Below, one piece after another: positions 55,580 to 58,126 of a stretch of DNA of 58,126 nucleotides. Below the pieces are notes generated by a model. That model was given only the letters and a program-made list of their open reading frames with translations. It did no database searches and was not told the DNA's origin. The position numbers were made by a program, and so were the translations under genes. Position 1 is the stretch's first letter, and each line of letters begins with the position of its first letter. The stretch covers positions 1 to 58,126 of the forward strand of contig NZ_WHNP01000047.1 in the NCBI RefSeq assembly GCF_009362735.1, written 5' to 3'. This stretch comes from Paraburkholderia franconis. GTDB lineage: Bacteria > Pseudomonadota > Gammaproteobacteria > Burkholderiales > Burkholderiaceae.

Positions 55580-55591
55580 GGAGGATCGATC

Positions 55592-56290
55592 ATGTCGACG
55601 GACATCCTGTTTCGCGTCGCCCATCATTCGGGCGGCGTGCTGTATGTGATCGCCGTGCTGCTGTTCGTCTCGCTGACCGTCGTCATCGAGCGGCTGTGGT
55701 TCCTGCATCGGGTCGCGCGCGACGCGCACGCGGCGCTTGCCGAACTGGACCATCACAAGTCCTTGAACGCGAGCGCGCTCGCGGCCTGGGCCCAACGGCA
55801 CGACGGCCTGCCGACGGGCAGCGTGATCGCAACCGCCAGCCGGCTCGCCGGACGCGCCGATCGCGACACACTCGCCGCGAGCCTCGAAGAAGCCGTGATG
55901 CGCGAAGCTCCGCGTATCGACCGCTTTCTGTGGGTGCTCGATACCGCCGTCACACTGGCGCCGCTGCTCGGGCTGTTCGGCACGATCATCGGCATGTTCG
56001 ACGCGTTTCAGGTGCTGTCGAATCCGGGCAACGCGCCGACTCAGGTGACGGGCGGCGTCGCCGAGGCGCTGATCGCGACCGCGTCGGGCCTCTTCGTCGC
56101 GATGATCGGGCTCGTGTTCTTCAACGGCCTGCACAACCGCGTGCGAGTCGTCGTTCATCAACTCGATACGCTGAAGACCGCGCTCGTCAATCGACTGACG
56201 AGCGACATCGCCGATGCCCAGGTCGCGCGGGAAACAGAAACCGAAATCCGGCGCGGGGTGGTCAGCGCGCTCGCGCGGCAGGGAGCATGA
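55592..56290 (+). CDS. exbB: ExbB/TolQ-type proton-channel subunit
   Basis: A 232-residue inner-membrane protein with three helices: about 18-38 (VLYVIAVLLFVSLTVVIERL), about 122-145 (VTLAPLLGLFGTIIGMFDAF) and about 160-185 (EALIATASGLFVAMIGLVFF). It forms the pentameric channel that powers TonB. AGGAGG precedes the ATG. It lies 2 bp before exbD. Confidence 0.92.
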   Translation: MSTDILFRVAHHSGGVLYVIAVLLFVSLTVVIERLWFLHRVARDAHAALAELDHHKSLNASALAAWAQRHDGLPTGSVIATASRLAGRADRDTLAASLEEAVMREAPRIDRFLWVLDTAVTLAPLLGLFGTIIGMFDAFQVLSNPGNAPTQVTGGVAEALIATASGLFVAMIGLVFFNGLHNRVRVVVHQLDTLKTALVNRLTSDIADAQVARETETEIRRGVVSALARQGA

Positions 56291-56291
56291 C

Positions 56292-56693
56292 GTGAAGTAC
56301 TTTGAGGCGCGCAAGGCGCGCATCGAGATCATTCCGATGATCGACATCATGTTCTTCATGCTGGTGTTTTTCATCATGATCACACTGCACATGATTCCGA
56401 ACGCGGGCCTGCGCACGCAACTGCCGTCGAGTGCGAGCGCGCAGAGCCTGCCGCCGCCGAAAGTGACGGTGACGCTCGCAACTGACGGCAGCGTGTCGGT
56501 CGACGGCCGCACGCTCAGCACGGCGGACCTGACCACGTTGCTCATGAAGCGCCCCGATCCGGCGCATACGGTCGTGACCATCGCGGGCGCGAAGGACGTG
56601 CAGTTGCAGAAGCTCATGAGCGTGATGGACGCGTGCCGCGCGGCCGGCGTTACGCAGGTATCGCTCGCCGCGCACCCGGGAAAGGTGGACTGA
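56292..56693 (+). CDS. exbD: ExbD/TolR-type subunit
   Basis: A 133-residue single-pass protein. The cytoplasmic start VKYFEARKARIEIIPMIDIM contains the essential Asp of the membrane helix (IDIMFFMLVFFIMITL). The periplasmic domain has TVTLATDGSVSVDGRTLS and QKLMSVMDACRAAGVTQVSL. The start is the GTG at 56292, just after the exbB stop with GGGAG upstream. The in-frame ATG at 56214 lies inside exbB and is unlikely. Confidence 0.92.
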   Translation: MKYFEARKARIEIIPMIDIMFFMLVFFIMITLHMIPNAGLRTQLPSSASAQSLPPPKVTVTLATDGSVSVDGRTLSTADLTTLLMKRPDPAHTVVTIAGAKDVQLQKLMSVMDACRAAGVTQVSLAAHPGKVD

Positions 56694-56694
56694 C

Positions 56695-57483
56695 ATGTCG
56701 TCGATGCCCACTGTCGCGCAGCGTGCGCCGCATGCCGGCACCGGCACGCGCAAGCCGCTCTATGTGTCGGCTGCGCTCGCGATGGCCGTCGAGGTGCTGC
56801 TGCTCGCGGGCGTCGGTGCGTGGCTGATTCGTCCGCACGTCTCTGCGCCGAAACGGCCCGAGCCGATGACGATCACGTTGGCGCCGCCTGCGGTCGCGGC
56901 GTCGAAGACCGCGCCCATTCCGGCGCCCGTCCCCGCGCCCATTGCCGCGCGCGAAGTGTCGAAGCCGGTGCCGAAACCGGCCGTGCCTCCGCCTCGCGCT
57001 CCAGTGGCGCATCAAGCGCGCGTCGCGCACGCGACGCCGCCGCAACCGCAGCCGGTTGTGCCACCGCCCGCGCCCGCGCCCACGCCTGCGCCTGCGCCCA
57101 CGCCCACGCCTGCGCCGAACACCGAGCCCGCACAAAGCGCCGCGCCAACGGAACCCGCGCCCGCACCGCGTCCCACCCCCGCTCCGGCCCGCCCCGACGC
57201 GAGTTTCGAGGCCGCGCTGCGCGCCGCGATCCAGGCGGCGCTGCGCTATCCGGAATCGGCTCGCATGGAAGGGACGACCGGGCGCACGCTCGTCGCGTTC
57301 GTCTATCGCGACAGCGCGGTGTCCGACATCCACGTCGTGACGTCCAGCGGCACGGGCCTGCTCGACCGTGCCGCGCTCGCGGCTGTGCGCGACGCCGCAT
57401 GCCCGCCTCCGCCACATGGGCTCGAGGGCAAGAGCCTGCCCGAACAGCTATGGGTCGACTTCACGCTCGACGGCAAGGGATAG
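56695..57483 (+). CDS. tonB: TonB-type energy transducer
   Basis: A 262-residue protein with one N-terminal membrane helix (VSAALAMAVEVLLLAGVGAW, about 24-44), a long Pro/Ala-rich periplasmic spacer (about 75-168, with PAPTPAPAPTPTPAP repeats) and a C-terminal TonB fold (ALRYPESARMEGTTGRTLVA, then VTSSGTGLLDRAALAAVRDA). It connects ExbBD to the receptor plug. Its start is 1 bp after the exbD stop. It completes a self-contained uptake module. Segment 57484-57577 shows no feature. Confidence 0.92.
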   Translation: MSSMPTVAQRAPHAGTGTRKPLYVSAALAMAVEVLLLAGVGAWLIRPHVSAPKRPEPMTITLAPPAVAASKTAPIPAPVPAPIAAREVSKPVPKPAVPPPRAPVAHQARVAHATPPQPQPVVPPPAPAPTPAPAPTPTPAPNTEPAQSAAPTEPAPAPRPTPAPARPDASFEAALRAAIQAALRYPESARMEGTTGRTLVAFVYRDSAVSDIHVVTSSGTGLLDRAALAAVRDAACPPPPHGLEGKSLPEQLWVDFTLDGKG

Positions 57484-57577
57484 CGCATTGCCAGTCCATC
57501 GAACCGATAACACTACAGCGGTCGTCCACTGTGCATGATCGTCGGCGGATCACAACGTCGGCTTCGACATCCTATGC

Positions 57578-57737
57578 ATGAGAAGAATTCGAATGGCATT
57601 GCGTCGCGTGACGACAGCGCTGCCGACAAGCCGCGTCGAACCATTGCTGATTCTGACTGGCGATGGGTGGCGTGCTGCTGGTGATCGTGCTCGCCGTGAT
57701 GCTGCCGATCATCGAGCTGAACAACCTGGTGCAGTGA
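57578..57737 (+). pseudogene. gspF: 3' remnant of gspF (type II secretion inner-membrane protein)
   Basis: The frame around 57626-57652 reads SRVEPLLILT. After removing one extra G near 57651, it continues AMGGVLLVIVLAVMLPIIEL, then NNLVQ and TGA at 57735. This is the last membrane helix and tail of GspF (usual end LLPIIEMNQLV). About 350 upstream residues are missing. The remnant meets the TonB cassette on its left and faces the tail of gspC on its right. Confidence 0.7.
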
Positions 57738-57839
57738 CGGCGGGTGTCACGCGGCCAAAGCATCGCAGGCCGCGCCGCCGCGTTGACGACAGCACGGCGC
57801 GCTGCATCTTCATCGTGCCGCCGCAAGCAGTGGAATAGA

Positions 57840-58126
57840 TCAGCGCACGTAAATGGTCGGGCCGGGCGCGTTCGCGGGCAGGAACACTTCAGAGCGCACG
57901 CCGTTGCGATCGATGATGATCGAGCGCGCGCGCACCTCGGCGAGCTTCGCGCCCTGCATGATCGTGCTGCCGAGCGAGACGGCATGCGGCGGCTCGCCGC
58001 CCGTGCTGACGATCGCCGCGGCGCCCTCGCCCAGCGCGAGAATGCCCGACAGGTGGATGTCCTGGTTCGCGGTGCGCGTGAGCTGGCCGCCGAACAGCGT
58101 CGCCGCCTGCTCCGTCGAAACAGGCG
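57840..58126 (-). CDS. gspC: GspC type II secretion protein, C-terminal part (runs off the window)
   Basis: About 95 residues are visible, ending PGPTIYVR and TGA at 57840-57842. The text TLFGGQLTRTANQDIHLSGI, then SLGSTIMQGAKLAEVRARS and IIIDRNGVRSEVFLP, matches the periplasmic homology region of GspC, which links the inner-membrane platform to the GspD secretin. The start is right of the window. As gspF beside it is broken, the locus may be partly lost, unless a second copy exists. Confidence 0.85.
   Translation of the reverse strand, partial: PVSTEQAATLFGGQLTRTANQDIHLSGILALGEGAAAIVSTGGEPPHAVSLGSTIMQGAKLAEVRARSIIIDRNGVRSEVFLPANAPGPTIYVR

Noticed and set aside
56877..57180. Pro/Ala-rich repeats as a CRISPR or DNA repeat array
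   Set aside because: They are codon-level repeats of the TonB periplasmic spacer, without spacers or regular units.

Overview
The window is high-GC DNA typical of a beta-proteobacterium of the Burkholderia sensu lato group, most likely Paraburkholderia or Caballeronia. The evidence is gene content (membrane PQQ glucose dehydrogenase, many LysR regulators, TRAP and Opu transporters, Burkholderia-type gsp genes) and codon use. It is an accessory, mostly catabolic stretch. No rRNA, tRNA or CRISPR array is visible. All functional statements come from reading the translated sequence; no database search was run.

Left part (1-14 kb). An IS630-type element end cuts a small lipoprotein gene. Next, on the minus strand, is a signalling operon: an OmpR-type response regulator, a LysM/FecR periplasmic protein carrying a one-base frameshift, and a CHASE2 histidine kinase. 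Then come mscL, several small unknown genes, a decayed GH65 fragment with its terminator still present, a membrane PQQ glucose dehydrogenase, a decayed sugar-kinase fragment, and a divergent MFS exporter/LysR pair.

Middle (14-34 kb). A minus-strand block encodes a TRAP transporter, a MeaB G-protein, a class III CoA-transferase, a two-subunit B12-dependent acyl-CoA mutase, an enoyl-CoA hydratase homologue and an IclR regulator. Together they look like uptake, CoA activation and carbon-skeleton rearrangement of an organic acid. The IclR gene is divergent from an MFS transporter, a PDC-hydrolase-like amidohydrolase and a class II aldolase. Two stand-alone ABC-type binding proteins follow, then a LysR gene divergent from an MFS-GAF-amidohydrolase operon. 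Gene fossils at 33.4-34.2 kb mark a rearrangement.

Right part (34-58 kb). From 48.7 down to 34.2 kb every gene lies on the minus strand. The block holds an Opu-type betaine ABC transporter, SHMT, a DapA-like lyase, a DAO-type oxidase, a PuuC-like aldehyde dehydrogenase, a ProC-like reductase, three regulators, a cupin and a PLP decarboxylase. It looks like an imported pathway for a quaternary or cyclic amino compound. After about 1.6 kb of apparently non-coding DNA, a plus-strand cassette encodes a secreted beta-propeller/phosphoesterase, a TonB-dependent receptor and a dedicated ExbB-ExbD-TonB set. It abuts a fossil gspF 3' end and gspC of a type II secretion locus.
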